Under the pieces are notes generated by a model, which ran no database searches, was not told the origin of the DNA, and saw only the letters and a list, made by a program, of their open reading frames with translations. Of a DNA stretch of 7,725 nt, positions 1 to 6,717 are shown one piece after another. The stretch covers positions 1-7,725 of the forward strand of contig CAIODE010000082.1 of NCBI GenBank assembly GCA_903856875.1, in the 5' to 3' direction. This DNA is from an uncultured Burkholderiales bacterium. GTDB lineage: Bacteria > Pseudomonadota > Gammaproteobacteria > Burkholderiales > Burkholderiaceae_C. The first letter of the stretch is position 1; the number at the start of each line of letters is the position of its first letter. The translations under genes were made by a program, and so were the position numbers.

Positions 1-2
1 AA

Positions 3-956
3 CTCATGCAGCGCCGTTTAAAGCTGGGCCGCAAAGAACCCATGCATGCAAGGCGTTTCCCGTATTTAATTTCTTTGAACGCTCAAAGCACTTGGATGGA
101 GCCCGCCAAAACAGCCTATGAGCAATTGCTGGCACTCGACCATGACTCGGGCGTGATGCTGAGTTTTTGCATGGGATTTCCTGCTTCTGATTTCGACGAA
201 TGTGGTCCTGTGGTGTGGGGGCATGGCGAACAATCTGAAAAAGTGGTTGAACAACTTTTCCAATCGGTCAGCCCGCCATCGCTCTGGCAACCCGAATGGT
301 TGCCTGCTCGCGAAGCGGTTGTTCAGGCCATGGCCAAAGCAGCCACATCCTCTTTGCCAGTGGTCATCGCCGATACCCAAGACAACCCAGGCGCAGGCGG
401 CGACAGCAACACGACAGGCATGCTGCATGCCCTGCTGCAACAAGGCGCGGGCAAAGCTTATCCAGGTCAGGTAGCATTGGGTTTGATGTTTGATCCCAAT
501 GCTGCCAAGATGGCGCATGAGGCAGGCATTGGTGCACAAATCGATTGCGCGTTGGGCAAAGCGGTGCCCATTTTTACGGGGCAGCTGAGTGATGCGCCAG
601 TGCAAGGCAGATTCACAGTCAAAGCGCTCAGCGATGGCAAATGTGTTTTAAAAGGCCCCATGATGACGGGCGTGACCGTTCAAATGGGGCTGAGTGCTTG
701 CTTGGAAGTTGAAGGCATTTTGGTGGCTGTGGTGAGCGGCAAAATGCAATTGCTCGATCGTGAGTTATTGCGCACCGTAGGCATTCATGCTGAAACCATG
801 AAGATCGTGGTGGCCAAAAGTTCCAACCACTTCCGCGCAGACTTCACACCCATTGCTTCTCAAGTCATTGTGGCCAAGGCGCCTGGCCCCATGGCGGCAG
901 ACCCCGGCGACTTGCCTTGGAAAAAACTCAGCCCTCAAACTAGGACACGACCATGA
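3..956 (+). CDS. M81 family metallopeptidase (MlrC-like), C-terminal part, 5' end outside window
   Basis: The frame is open to the left edge, so this is the C-terminal portion of a longer protein; family members are about 500 residues and about 318 are visible. Counting from the Met at position 6, residues about 20-90 resemble the end of the N-terminal MlrC domain (Pro-rich GFP..D segment near 58-63). Residues about 118-297 are the MlrC C-terminal domain: ADTQDNPGAGGDS at 122-134, a DPNAA..A.EAGIGA block at 163-177, and the near-terminal KSSNHFRADF at 271-280 followed by a PG segment. The family is named for MlrC, which hydrolyses linearised microcystin fragments, but most members have unknown substrates. 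The metal-binding residues of the N-terminal domain lie outside the window, so activity cannot be judged. The stop codon overlaps the amidase start (ATGA), implying co-transcription and translational coupling. Family is secure; substrate is unknown. Confidence 0.85.
   Translation, partial: LMQRRLKLGRKEPMHARRFPYLISLNAQSTWMEPAKTAYEQLLALDHDSGVMLSFCMGFPASDFDECGPVVWGHGEQSEKVVEQLFQSVSPPSLWQPEWLPAREAVVQAMAKAATSSLPVVIADTQDNPGAGGDSNTTGMLHALLQQGAGKAYPGQVALGLMFDPNAAKMAHEAGIGAQIDCALGKAVPIFTGQLSDAPVQGRFTVKALSDGKCVLKGPMMTGVTVQMGLSACLEVEGILVAVVSGKMQLLDRELLRTVGIHAETMKIVVAKSSNHFRADFTPIASQVIVAKAPGPMAADPGDLPWKKLSPQTRTRP
942..945 (+). promoter_or_regulatory. Ribosome binding site of the amidase gene
   Basis: AGGA lies 7 nt before the ATG at 953, inside the last codons of the M81 gene. 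It supports the 953 start and independent or reinitiating translation of the downstream gene. Confidence 0.6.
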
Positions 957-2389
957 CCGCTCACAACACACCCACAGATTTGACGCAATGCACAGCAGAT
1001 CAATTGCTGCATCTGTACCGAAGTGGTCAAGCATCGCCTGTGGATGCAACCAAAGCCTTGTTGGCGCGCATTGAGAAACTCAATCCCAAGCTCAACGCCT
1101 TCACATTGGTCGATGAAAAAGTGGCCATGAACTGCGCCAAGTCGAGCGAGGCCAAGTGGCAAGCGCATCGCAAAGCAGCGCTTCAGGGTGGCGCAGAAGT
1201 GGGCGCGTTGGAAGGCGTGCCTGCATCCATCAAAGATTTAATTCTCACGCGGGGTTGGCCTACATTGCGTGGCAGCCGTACCGTTGATCCGAATCAAGCA
1301 TGGGAAATAGATGCGCCCGTTACAGCACGCTTGCGCGAATCTGGCGCAGTGTTATTTGCCAAAACCACCACCCCTGAATTTGGTTGCAAAGGCGAAACCA
1401 ATTCGCCGGCCACAGGCATTACCCGCAACCCTTGGAACACCGATAAAACGCCAGGCGGTTCTTCGGGCGGTACTGCCGCTGCAGTCGCTGCTGGTTTGGG
1501 GCCGATCGGTGTGGGCACTGACGGCGCGGGCAGTGTGCGCATACCGGCAGCTTTCTGCGGCAACTTTGGTTTAAAGCCCAGCTTTGGTCGGGTGCCTGCT
1601 TTCCCACTTTCACCTTTTGGTTCGGTGGCGCATTTGGGCCCTCACACCATGAGCGTTCGCGATGCTGCGCTGATGATGAATGTCATGAAACAACCCGACG
1701 CCCGCGATTGGACGTCCTTGCCGCCAGACGCAACAGACTACTGCGTGGGTTTAGAAGATGGCATTCGCGGTTTGCGCATTGCCTATTCACCCACCTTGGG
1801 CTATGCCAAACATATTCACCCTGATGTGGCAGCCGCAGTTGAGGCTGCTGTCAAAGTTTTGCAAAGTTTGGGTGCTCATGTAGAGCAAATTGACCCTGGC
1901 TTTGAAGACCCCCTGGAAATTACAACAGGCTTGTGGTTCTTAGGTGCACTCTCGGTTTGGAACGGCCTCTCGGCTGAGCAACAAGCTTTGGCCGACCCTG
2001 ATTTCAAAGCTGAAGCCGTACTCGGTGAAAAGCTCAGTGCCATGGACGTGCAGCAATTGAATTCAAAGCGCGGCGTTTTGGGTTCGCACATGCGTCAGTT
2101 CATGCAGAAATACGATTTGTTGGTTACGCCTTCTGTGTCAGTGCCAGCATTTGATGCGCGTCCTGCCGGTCAACAAGCCATGACTCCCGAAGCCATGTTG
2201 GGATGGACGCCTTTTAGCTATCCCTTCAACCTCACACAGCAGCCCGCTTCTACCATTCCTTGTGGCCTCACCAAAGACGGATTGCCCATAGGCTTGCAAT
2301 TTGTGGGCCGCATGTTTGACGACGCCATGGTGCTCAGGGCTTCACGAGCTTATGAATCTGTGTGCCCTATTCCACGCCCACAGATTTAA
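953..2389 (+). CDS. Amidase signature (AS) family amidase
   Basis: This 478-residue protein has the full amidase-signature core. The catalytic Lys is K94 in VPASIKD, the cis-Ser is S170 in PGGSSGGT (167-174), and the nucleophile S194 lies in TDGAGSVRIPA (189-199); the 24-residue spacing from cis-Ser to nucleophile matches the family. A LPIGLQFVG block at 444-452 is the usual C-terminal signature. The family hydrolyses linear amides to acid and ammonia in the cytoplasm. GatA (Glu-tRNA amidotransferase subunit) is a relative, but no gatB or gatC is adjacent and the context favours a catabolic amidase. No signal peptide is evident. The ATG at 953 overlaps the upstream stop by 4 bp and is preceded by AGGA at 942-945, 7 nt away, which supports this start. 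The stop overlaps the stop of the convergent C45 gene. Substrate is not predictable. Confidence 0.93.
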   Translation: MTAHNTPTDLTQCTADQLLHLYRSGQASPVDATKALLARIEKLNPKLNAFTLVDEKVAMNCAKSSEAKWQAHRKAALQGGAEVGALEGVPASIKDLILTRGWPTLRGSRTVDPNQAWEIDAPVTARLRESGAVLFAKTTTPEFGCKGETNSPATGITRNPWNTDKTPGGSSGGTAAAVAAGLGPIGVGTDGAGSVRIPAAFCGNFGLKPSFGRVPAFPLSPFGSVAHLGPHTMSVRDAALMMNVMKQPDARDWTSLPPDATDYCVGLEDGIRGLRIAYSPTLGYAKHIHPDVAAAVEAAVKVLQSLGAHVEQIDPGFEDPLEITTGLWFLGALSVWNGLSAEQQALADPDFKAEAVLGEKLSAMDVQQLNSKRGVLGSHMRQFMQKYDLLVTPSVSVPAFDARPAGQQAMTPEAMLGWTPFSYPFNLTQQPASTIPCGLTKDGLPIGLQFVGRMFDDAMVLRASRAYESVCPIPRPQI

Positions 2390-3573
2390 GTAATTTTTTC
2401 AAACGCCACCAACTTAGGCACGTTGGGGGCTATCCAAATAGAGCGTGTGTGCGGCAGCATGATGATGCCGGCCACGCTTTCGACACGGGCTTCCGGCGGC
2501 ATGGCGGGATCGGGGCTTCGGCAAATAGACCAAAGGCCATCTGACTCATCGCGCAGGAAGTTTTGCAGTTCTTCAAAGCCAATGCGTTGACCGTTCTTCA
2601 CTGCCGCTGCATGCCTTAAACCACTGATCAAACGAGGCGTGCTGGACAAAGCCAGGCCCATGGGCGACTGTTGATCGTTCAATGATTCACACAAGAAATG
2701 GTTGGTGTGCACCACGCAACCATCGACAGGTTTGACTTCATCCCAACCGCCCGGTGAAATTTCAAAACACGCCACCTCACCCATGGCATCTGCCACGGGA
2801 ATATTGGACGCTGCGCCAAACTTCAAAGTTTGAATACGTGCCAGTGCCAAACGCGCTTCAGCCACCGACTGGCAAGACAGCAAATGCCTGAGCACCACAT
2901 GCACAGGCACGCCGGGCGTGGCGCCATCTGTGACCGATCGCAAGATGTTCAAGCCAATGGCCAAGCCGCCTTCGCTCATGCCAATCTTGGCCAACATGCC
3001 GCCCTCGGTGAGGGTGGTGAAAGTGCGGCCTTGTTCGTCATAAGATTGAAGAATGACCAAGGCAGGGCGTTGCCGACCCACCCAGTCCCAATTTTGCGAA
3101 AACCATGCATGGCCATCTGCACTGCCCAAAGCATTGACGCACAAGGACGTGCATTCGCCTTCCTTCCAAACGTCTTTTAAAGTGTTTTCGCCATCAGCCT
3201 TTAAAGTCCAATCTGGCAGTCCCATGGCGGTGTTGGCCACCAAGGCCATGGCCGACTCTTGCGTCTCATCGCTTAAAAAGTTGGGCGGTAAAATTTCTGT
3301 TCTGCAATTGAGCGCCAAGATGTCTTCGAGCTTTAAAGCAGCGCCATCGGCCATGCCCTGCATCTCGGGTATCAATGCAGGGTCAAGTGATTGAATGACA
3401 GATGTGTAGGTTTTGGCACGCTCACAAGCATCTGTCCAAGAGATGCCACAGGTGGCAAACAAACGCGCATAAGTAATGCGGCTGTACTGGGCTTGAAGGG
3501 CGCTGGCCTTGCCAAATTCAAGCCCACGTTCATAGGCGGACAGATTTTTTGAGATTTTGATTAAAGGGAACAT
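2386..3573 (-). CDS. C45-family Ntn hydrolase / acyl-CoA:6-APA acyltransferase-like protein
   Basis: With the start at 3573 the protein has 395 residues, begins MFPLIKIS and reaches the family's N-terminal Y-E-R-G..(F/Y)G motif at about 14-21. The candidate nucleophile is C141 in GECTSLCV. Family members are N-terminal-nucleophile hydrolases that self-cleave before this Cys. It is followed by the typical SQNWDW (159-164), a [21 protein letters not shown] stretch, and HTNHF (289-293), so the C45/AAT fold is secure. Fungal AAT swaps penicillin side chains, but bacterial relatives mostly have unknown amide or acyl substrates. The residue before C141 is Glu, whereas AAT has Gly. The frame stays open up to 3684, but that would run into coaX; other in-frame ATGs are at 3582 and 3594. 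The 3573 start fits both family N-termini and a promoter-like pair upstream. No Shine-Dalgarno is seen. No signal peptide is obvious. Confidence 0.87.
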   Translation of the reverse strand: MFPLIKISKNLSAYERGLEFGKASALQAQYSRITYARLFATCGISWTDACERAKTYTSVIQSLDPALIPEMQGMADGAALKLEDILALNCRTEILPPNFLSDETQESAMALVANTAMGLPDWTLKADGENTLKDVWKEGECTSLCVNALGSADGHAWFSQNWDWVGRQRPALVILQSYDEQGRTFTTLTEGGMLAKIGMSEGGLAIGLNILRSVTDGATPGVPVHVVLRHLLSCQSVAEARLALARIQTLKFGAASNIPVADAMGEVACFEISPGGWDEVKPVDGCVVHTNHFLCESLNDQQSPMGLALSSTPRLISGLRHAAAVKNGQRIGFEELQNFLRDESDGLWSICRSPDPAMPPEARVESVAGIIMLPHTRSIWIAPNVPKLVAFEKIT

Positions 3574-3585
3574 GAAAATCATTAT
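3557..3585 (+). promoter_or_regulatory. Candidate promoter of coaX
   Basis: On the plus strand, TTGATT (3557-3562, 4/6) and CATTAT (3580-3585, 4/6) have a 17-bp spacer. Transcription would start about 3 nt before the coaX ATG at 3595, and no Shine-Dalgarno is visible upstream of that ATG. The match is weaker than that of the opposite-strand promoter, with which it overlaps. Confidence 0.3.
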
Positions 3586-3586
3586 C
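3568..3586. promoter_or_regulatory. Putative Fur box in the C45/coaX divergent promoter
   Basis: The plus strand reads GAACATGAAAATCATTATC. It matches the classical Fur consensus GATAATGATAATCATTATC at 16 of 19 positions (mismatches at 3, 4 and 9), including a perfect ATTATC half. It covers the predicted -10 elements of both divergent genes and the ATG chosen for the C45 gene, which is where a repressor would act. Known: Fur represses with Fe(II) bound. Inferred: both genes may be iron-responsive. An AT-rich chance match is possible. Confidence 0.5.
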
Positions 3587-3610
3587 ATCCGCATATGACA
3601 TTTTTGGCAA
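3581..3610 (-). promoter_or_regulatory. Candidate sigma-70 promoter of the C45 gene
   Basis: On the minus strand, TTGCCA (3605-3610, 5/6 to TTGACA) and GATAAT (3581-3586, 5/6 to TATAAT) are separated by 18 bp. The expected transcription start is near 3573-3575, essentially at the ATG at 3573, which would give a leaderless message. The -35 lies inside the first codons of coaX. Prediction from motif match only. Confidence 0.45.
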
Positions 3611-4359
3611 TCGACGTCGGTAACACTCGTTTGAAGTGGGCACTTTACGACCGTCCGCATACCCAAGCCAATGTATTGGCGCAAGGCGCGGAATTTTTAG
3701 AGAACATCGAAACCCTCGCCGATGGGCCTTGGTCCAGCTTGGCTGCGCCTCTGTACATGCTGGGTTGCGTGGTGGCCGGTGATGCTGTGAAGCGGCGTGT
3801 TCAAGAGCAAATGGAACTTTGGGATGTCGCCCCGCAGTGGGTGGTCTCTTCAAGTGCAGAAGCCGGTGTCAGCAATGGCTATGACCATCCCACGCGATTA
3901 GGCTCAGACCGTTGGGTGGCCATGGTGGGAGCCCGCCATCGCATGCTGGCCAAGGGGTTAGAAAAACCTTTGGTGGTGGTCATGGTGGGCACTGCCGTGA
4001 CGGTGGAAGCGCTCGATCAGCATGGTAAATTTTTAGGCGGTTTTATTTTGCCGGGTCACGGCATTATGTTGCGCGCCTTAGAGTCGGGTACAGCCGGTTT
4101 GCACGTGCCAACGGGTGAAGTCAGGCCCTTCCCCACCAACACCAGCGATGCACTCACCAGTGGCGGCACCTATGCCATTGCGGGTGCCTGTGAGCGCATG
4201 GTGCATCACTTAAGGGAACACACAGGCATGGAGCCCCATTGTGTGATGACCGGTGGTGCGGGTTGGAAAATGGCACCCAGCATGGCCATTCAATTTGAAT
4301 TGGTCGACAGTCTTATTTTTGACGGTCTGTTGAAGCTGGCGCAAACGCGTTTTACGTGA
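3595..4359 (+). CDS. coaX: Type III pantothenate kinase
   Basis: CoaX phosphorylates pantothenate with ATP to 4'-phosphopantothenate, the first step of CoA synthesis in the cytoplasm. The 254-residue length fits the family. It has the ASKHA-fold phosphate-binding DVGNTRLKW at 7-15, [11 protein letters not shown] at 103-113 with the conserved catalytic Asp D105, GTAVTVEAL at 132-140, GGFILPG at 148-154, and SGGTYAIAG at 189-197. The start [11 protein letters not shown] is typical. In many betaproteobacteria coaX lies beside birA; here it is separated from birA and diverges from the C45 gene with 21 bp between ATGs. No clear Shine-Dalgarno precedes the ATG, and a promoter-like pair ends close to it, so translation may be leaderless. 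It converges on the TetR gene with a 5-bp gap and no recognisable terminator. Confidence 0.96.
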   Translation: MTFLAIDVGNTRLKWALYDRPHTQANVLAQGAEFLENIETLADGPWSSLAAPLYMLGCVVAGDAVKRRVQEQMELWDVAPQWVVSSSAEAGVSNGYDHPTRLGSDRWVAMVGARHRMLAKGLEKPLVVVMVGTAVTVEALDQHGKFLGGFILPGHGIMLRALESGTAGLHVPTGEVRPFPTNTSDALTSGGTYAIAGACERMVHHLREHTGMEPHCVMTGGAGWKMAPSMAIQFELVDSLIFDGLLKLAQTRFT

Positions 4360-4364
4360 GGGCT

Positions 4365-5030
4365 TCAAGCCACATCGGGTGCATAGGCGTTTGTCAGTTG
4401 CATCAAATGCGCGCGCTCTTTTTCATTTTCCAAGTAGGGTGCCAACAGCAACAGCACATGCCGCGCACCGCGCGCTAACGCATCACCCGCACTCTCGGGT
4501 TCCATGGCGTGGCGGGGGTTGCGCACGTACTCATAACTGAGCCAGTAAGTGACAACCACCGACATGCTGGCCGACAGGGTGGTGAAAGTCTTGGGCTCGT
4601 TGCGAATGTGGCCTTGGTTGGCCAAAGCTTGCAGCAATTGATGCAGCGATGAAGTTTTAACTTCTAAGATGTGTTTGAAGTTGGTTTCCAAATGCCGATT
4701 TTTAGACAGCAGATCGTTCAAGTCGCGGTACAAAAACCGGTGCGCCCAAATCAGCTCGAACAAAGAATGTAAAAAGAACCAAGCGTCTTCCACATCTTTC
4801 ACATCTTGGCTGGCGTCAAGCAACTTCAGAATGTCTGTCTTGTAGTTGTCAAACAGGTGGCTGACCAACTGGTCTTTGGCGGGAAAGTGGTAATACAAAT
4901 TGCCAGGGCTGATGTTCAACTCCGATGAAATCAGCGTGGTCGACACATTGGGCTCACCATAGCGATTGAACAAGTCTAAAGAGACTGTTGCAATTCGCTC
5001 AGCGGTGCGTCGAGGGGCTTTTTTAACCAT
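4365..5030 (-). CDS. TetR/AcrR family transcriptional regulator
   Basis: This 221-residue protein has a canonical TetR N-terminal DNA-binding domain: a basic first helix region (KKAPRRTAERI, 3-13), then the helix-turn-helix at about 28-49 ending in SPGNLYYHFPAKDQLV (41-56), the family signature. The rest is an all-helical ligand/dimerisation domain with many aromatics (for example WFFLHSLFELIWAHRF at 84-99), suggesting a hydrophobic effector pocket. The gene starts 3 nt after the phasin stop on the same strand, with only a poor Shine-Dalgarno, so it is probably translationally coupled to the phasin gene. The pairing suggests it controls phasin or polyhydroxyalkanoate storage genes and itself, possibly by sensing a PHA-related metabolite; this is inference from position only. 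A candidate operator lies upstream of the phasin gene at 5562-5583. Confidence 0.93.
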   Translation of the reverse strand: MVKKAPRRTAERIATVSLDLFNRYGEPNVSTTLISSELNISPGNLYYHFPAKDQLVSHLFDNYKTDILKLLDASQDVKDVEDAWFFLHSLFELIWAHRFLYRDLNDLLSKNRHLETNFKHILEVKTSSLHQLLQALANQGHIRNEPKTFTTLSASMSVVVTYWLSYEYVRNPRHAMEPESAGDALARGARHVLLLLAPYLENEKERAHLMQLTNAYAPDVA

Positions 5031-5033
5031 CTT

Positions 5034-5534
5034 TTAAGACTTCAGCGCCTTGTTGCTTTTGGCCGCAGGCCGTTTTCTAGGTGGCGCCTTGGTCGTTGCA
5101 GGTGCCACTTTTTTGCTCAAGACTGCTTCTAGGGCCGCCACGCGGTCTTGCAAATCAGATACTTCATGGGCTGTGGGCAGGCCTAAACTTTTGAGCGCAC
5201 GTGCCACACGGTCTTCAAACAAATGTTCTAGTCGGTCGACCTTGGCAGCCATGGGCTGAACAAGGCCAGCGCTAAGGCCTTGGGTCATTTGGGTGAAGTG
5301 GGCAGCTGCCTCGTGTATTTTTTCTTGGGCTGCAGCTTGCGACTTGCGCTGAAAAGCCAAGCCATCCGCCACCAAGGCTTCAAAGGTCTTGCTGCCTTGG
5401 GCTCTGGCCTGCGCTTGAGCTTGTGCCATGGCGCCCAGACCCGCCAACCAAATGTCTTTAGAGCCCGCGCTGTGCTGGGGTTCGCTTGGATGGGATGCGC
5501 CTTTGGCGGGCTTTTTAGGTGGGGTGGGGGCCAT
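5034..5534 (-). CDS. Phasin family protein (PhaF/PhaI type PHA granule-associated protein)
   Basis: This 166-residue protein has the features of PhaF/PhaI-type phasins, small amphipathic proteins coating polyhydroxyalkanoate granules. After a Pro/Lys-rich, probably disordered N-terminus (1-25) comes the family opening KDIWLAGLGAMAQAQ (26-40), then SKTFEALVADG (48-58), a long Ala/Gln-rich amphipathic helix (about 60-100), and RLEHLFEDRVARALKSLGLPTAHEV (101-125), which matches the conserved family segment. A leucine-zipper-like DLQDRVAALEAVL (127-139) could oligomerise. The tail (141-166) is rich in Lys, Pro and Ala, a short version of the PhaF histone-like tail that can bind DNA or polymer. 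GGAG at 5540-5543 lies 5 nt before the ATG and fixes the start. No PHA synthase gene is in the window. It is followed by the TetR gene. Confidence 0.88.
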   Translation of the reverse strand: MAPTPPKKPAKGASHPSEPQHSAGSKDIWLAGLGAMAQAQAQARAQGSKTFEALVADGLAFQRKSQAAAQEKIHEAAAHFTQMTQGLSAGLVQPMAAKVDRLEHLFEDRVARALKSLGLPTAHEVSDLQDRVAALEAVLSKKVAPATTKAPPRKRPAAKSNKALKS

Positions 5535-5539
5535 GGAAA

Positions 5540-5543
5540 CTCC
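5540..5543 (-). promoter_or_regulatory. Ribosome binding site of the phasin gene
   Basis: GGAG on the minus strand lies 5 nt before the ATG at 5534, a good Shine-Dalgarno match. It fixes the phasin start. Confidence 0.65.
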
Positions 5544-5561
5544 GAACTTCTTGGATTTGAC

Positions 5562-5583
5562 CGGTAAAGCCTCACTTTAACCG
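5562..5583. repeat. Imperfect inverted repeat in phasin/rfbB intergenic region, candidate operator
   Basis: On the plus strand, CGGTAAAG (5562-5569), a 5-nt centre CCTCA, then CTTTAACCG (5575-5583). The arms pair over 8 bp with one extra A. It lies 28 bp upstream of the phasin ATG in the 102-bp divergent gap. The size and place suit a TetR-type operator, possibly for the regulator encoded by the same unit. It has no T tract, so it is not a typical terminator. Function is inferred. Confidence 0.35.
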
Positions 5584-5608
5584 CTGTCGCAATGCCTGCC
5601 AAGGCTTC

Positions 5609-5614
5609 TAAAAT
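5609..5614 (+). promoter_or_regulatory. Candidate -10 element for rfbB
   Basis: TAAAAT (5/6 to TATAAT) is 22 bp before the rfbB ATG, placing the transcription start just before the Shine-Dalgarno. The upstream region (about 5586-5591) has only a poor -35 match, so this is a weak prediction. Confidence 0.3.
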
Positions 5615-5622
5615 ACAGTTTT

Positions 5623-5628
5623 GGAAAG
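5623..5628 (+). promoter_or_regulatory. Ribosome binding site deciding the rfbB start
   Basis: GGAAAG lies 8 nt before the ATG at 5637. It supports that start over the in-frame ATG at 5592, which would add 15 residues unlike any RmlB N-terminus. Confidence 0.7.
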
Positions 5629-5636
5629 AAAAAAAC

Positions 5637-6698
5637 ATGTCCGTTCTCATAACCGGCGGCGCAGGCTTCATTGGTGCCAATTTTGTCTTGGACTGGGTGG
5701 CTCACAGCGATGAAAAAATAGTCAATCTCGACAAGCTCACCTACGCCGGTAATTTGGAGTCCTTGGCCTCCTTGAAAAACAATCCGGGGCATGTTTTTGT
5801 GCAAGGCGACATTGGCGATGTGGCGCTGTTGCCCAAATTGTTGGCCGAACACCAACCCCGTGCCGTGTTGAACTTTGCCGCTGAAAGCCATGTGGACCGC
5901 TCCATTCATGGCCCTGGTGAATTCATTGAAACCAACATTGTGGGCACTTTCCGTTTGTTGGAATCGGTGCGAGGTTACTGGCATGGCTTGAATGCTGAAG
6001 CGCAAAGTCAGTTTCGCTTTTTGCATGTCTCGACCGATGAGGTGTATGGCAGCCTTGCACCGCAAGACCCTGCGTTCACGGAACACCATCAGTACGAACC
6101 CAACAGCCCTTACAGCGCTAGCAAAGCCGCCAGCGATCATTTGGTTCGGGCATGGCACCACACCTATGGCATGCCAGTGGTCACCACCAATTGCAGCAAC
6201 AACTATGGCCCTTTGCACTTTCCAGAGAAGCTCATACCGCTCATGATTGTCAATGCCTTGGCGGGCAAGCCTTTGCCTGTGTATGGCGATGGCATGCAGG
6301 TGCGCGATTGGCTGTATGTGAAAGACCACTGCAGTGCCATTCGGCGTGTGTTGGAAGGCGGCCGTTTGGGCGAAACCTACAACGTAGGTGGCTGGAACGA
6401 AAAGCCCAACATTGAGATTGTGAAAACAGTGTGTGCCTTGCTCGATGAGTTGCGCCCTCGAGCTGATGGGGCCAGTTACACCACGCAAATTTCTTATGTG
6501 AAAGACCGCCCCGGTCACGACAGGCGCTATGCCATTGACGCACGCAAGTTAGAAAAAGAATTGGCTTGGAAACCGGCTGAAACTTTTGAGACGGGTATTC
6601 GCAAAACGGTGGCTTGGTATTTGGAAAATACCGAATGGGTGGCGCATGTGCAAAGCGGTGCTTATCGCGATTGGGTTTCTAAGCAATACACAGCCTGA
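5637..6698 (+). CDS. rfbB: dTDP-glucose 4,6-dehydratase (RmlB)
   Basis: RmlB converts dTDP-D-glucose to dTDP-4-dehydro-6-deoxy-D-glucose, the second step of dTDP-L-rhamnose synthesis, in the cytoplasm with bound NAD+. The 353-residue length is typical. It is an extended short-chain dehydrogenase with the Rossmann motif TGGAGFIG at 6-13, [14 protein letters not shown] at 30-43 and [10 protein letters not shown] at 81-90. The catalytic triad region is STDEVYG at 132-138 (T133, D134, E135) and the YxxxK pair is Y159/K163 in [18 protein letters not shown] (184-192), [10 protein letters not shown] (222-231) and [11 protein letters not shown] (291-301) are RmlB hallmarks. The start is set by GGAAAG 8 nt upstream. 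rfbD follows after 19 nt, so the two are surely one operon. All key residues are present. Confidence 0.98.
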   Translation: MSVLITGGAGFIGANFVLDWVAHSDEKIVNLDKLTYAGNLESLASLKNNPGHVFVQGDIGDVALLPKLLAEHQPRAVLNFAAESHVDRSIHGPGEFIETNIVGTFRLLESVRGYWHGLNAEAQSQFRFLHVSTDEVYGSLAPQDPAFTEHHQYEPNSPYSASKAASDHLVRAWHHTYGMPVVTTNCSNNYGPLHFPEKLIPLMIVNALAGKPLPVYGDGMQVRDWLYVKDHCSAIRRVLEGGRLGETYNVGGWNEKPNIEIVKTVCALLDELRPRADGASYTTQISYVKDRPGHDRRYAIDARKLEKELAWKPAETFETGIRKTVAWYLENTEWVAHVQSGAYRDWVSKQYTA

Positions 6699-6717
6699 GC
6701 CACATCGTAAGCACCTC

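Noticed and set aside
66..605. A 179-codon open frame on the minus strand opposite the M81 gene
   Set aside because: Same codon-aligned antisense register as above, with no recognisable domain; the M81 reading is well supported.
3574..3684. N-terminal extension of the C45 protein
   Set aside because: It would lie within coaX, has no family-like sequence, and the predicted promoter lies inside it. Starts at 3582 or 3594 remain possible.
4361..4371. GGCTTCAAGCC palindrome between coaX and the TetR gene as a terminator
   Set aside because: The 5-bp arms have a single-base centre, too short to form a hairpin loop, and no T tract follows.
5399..5431. Ala/Gln repeat in the phasin (residues about 35-46) as a DNA repeat element
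   Set aside because: It is a short low-complexity run expected in an amphipathic phasin helix, not a separate repeat.
5577..6518. A 313-codon open frame on the minus strand opposite rfbB
   Set aside because: Its codons are exact reverse complements of rfbB codons, so it stays open simply because rfbB avoids TTA, CTA and TCA codons. The protein resembles no known family and rfbB is certain.
6586..6717. N-terminal extension of RmlD
   Set aside because: It runs out of frame through the rfbB 3' end and does not resemble RmlD, whose N-terminus begins at the ATG at 6718.
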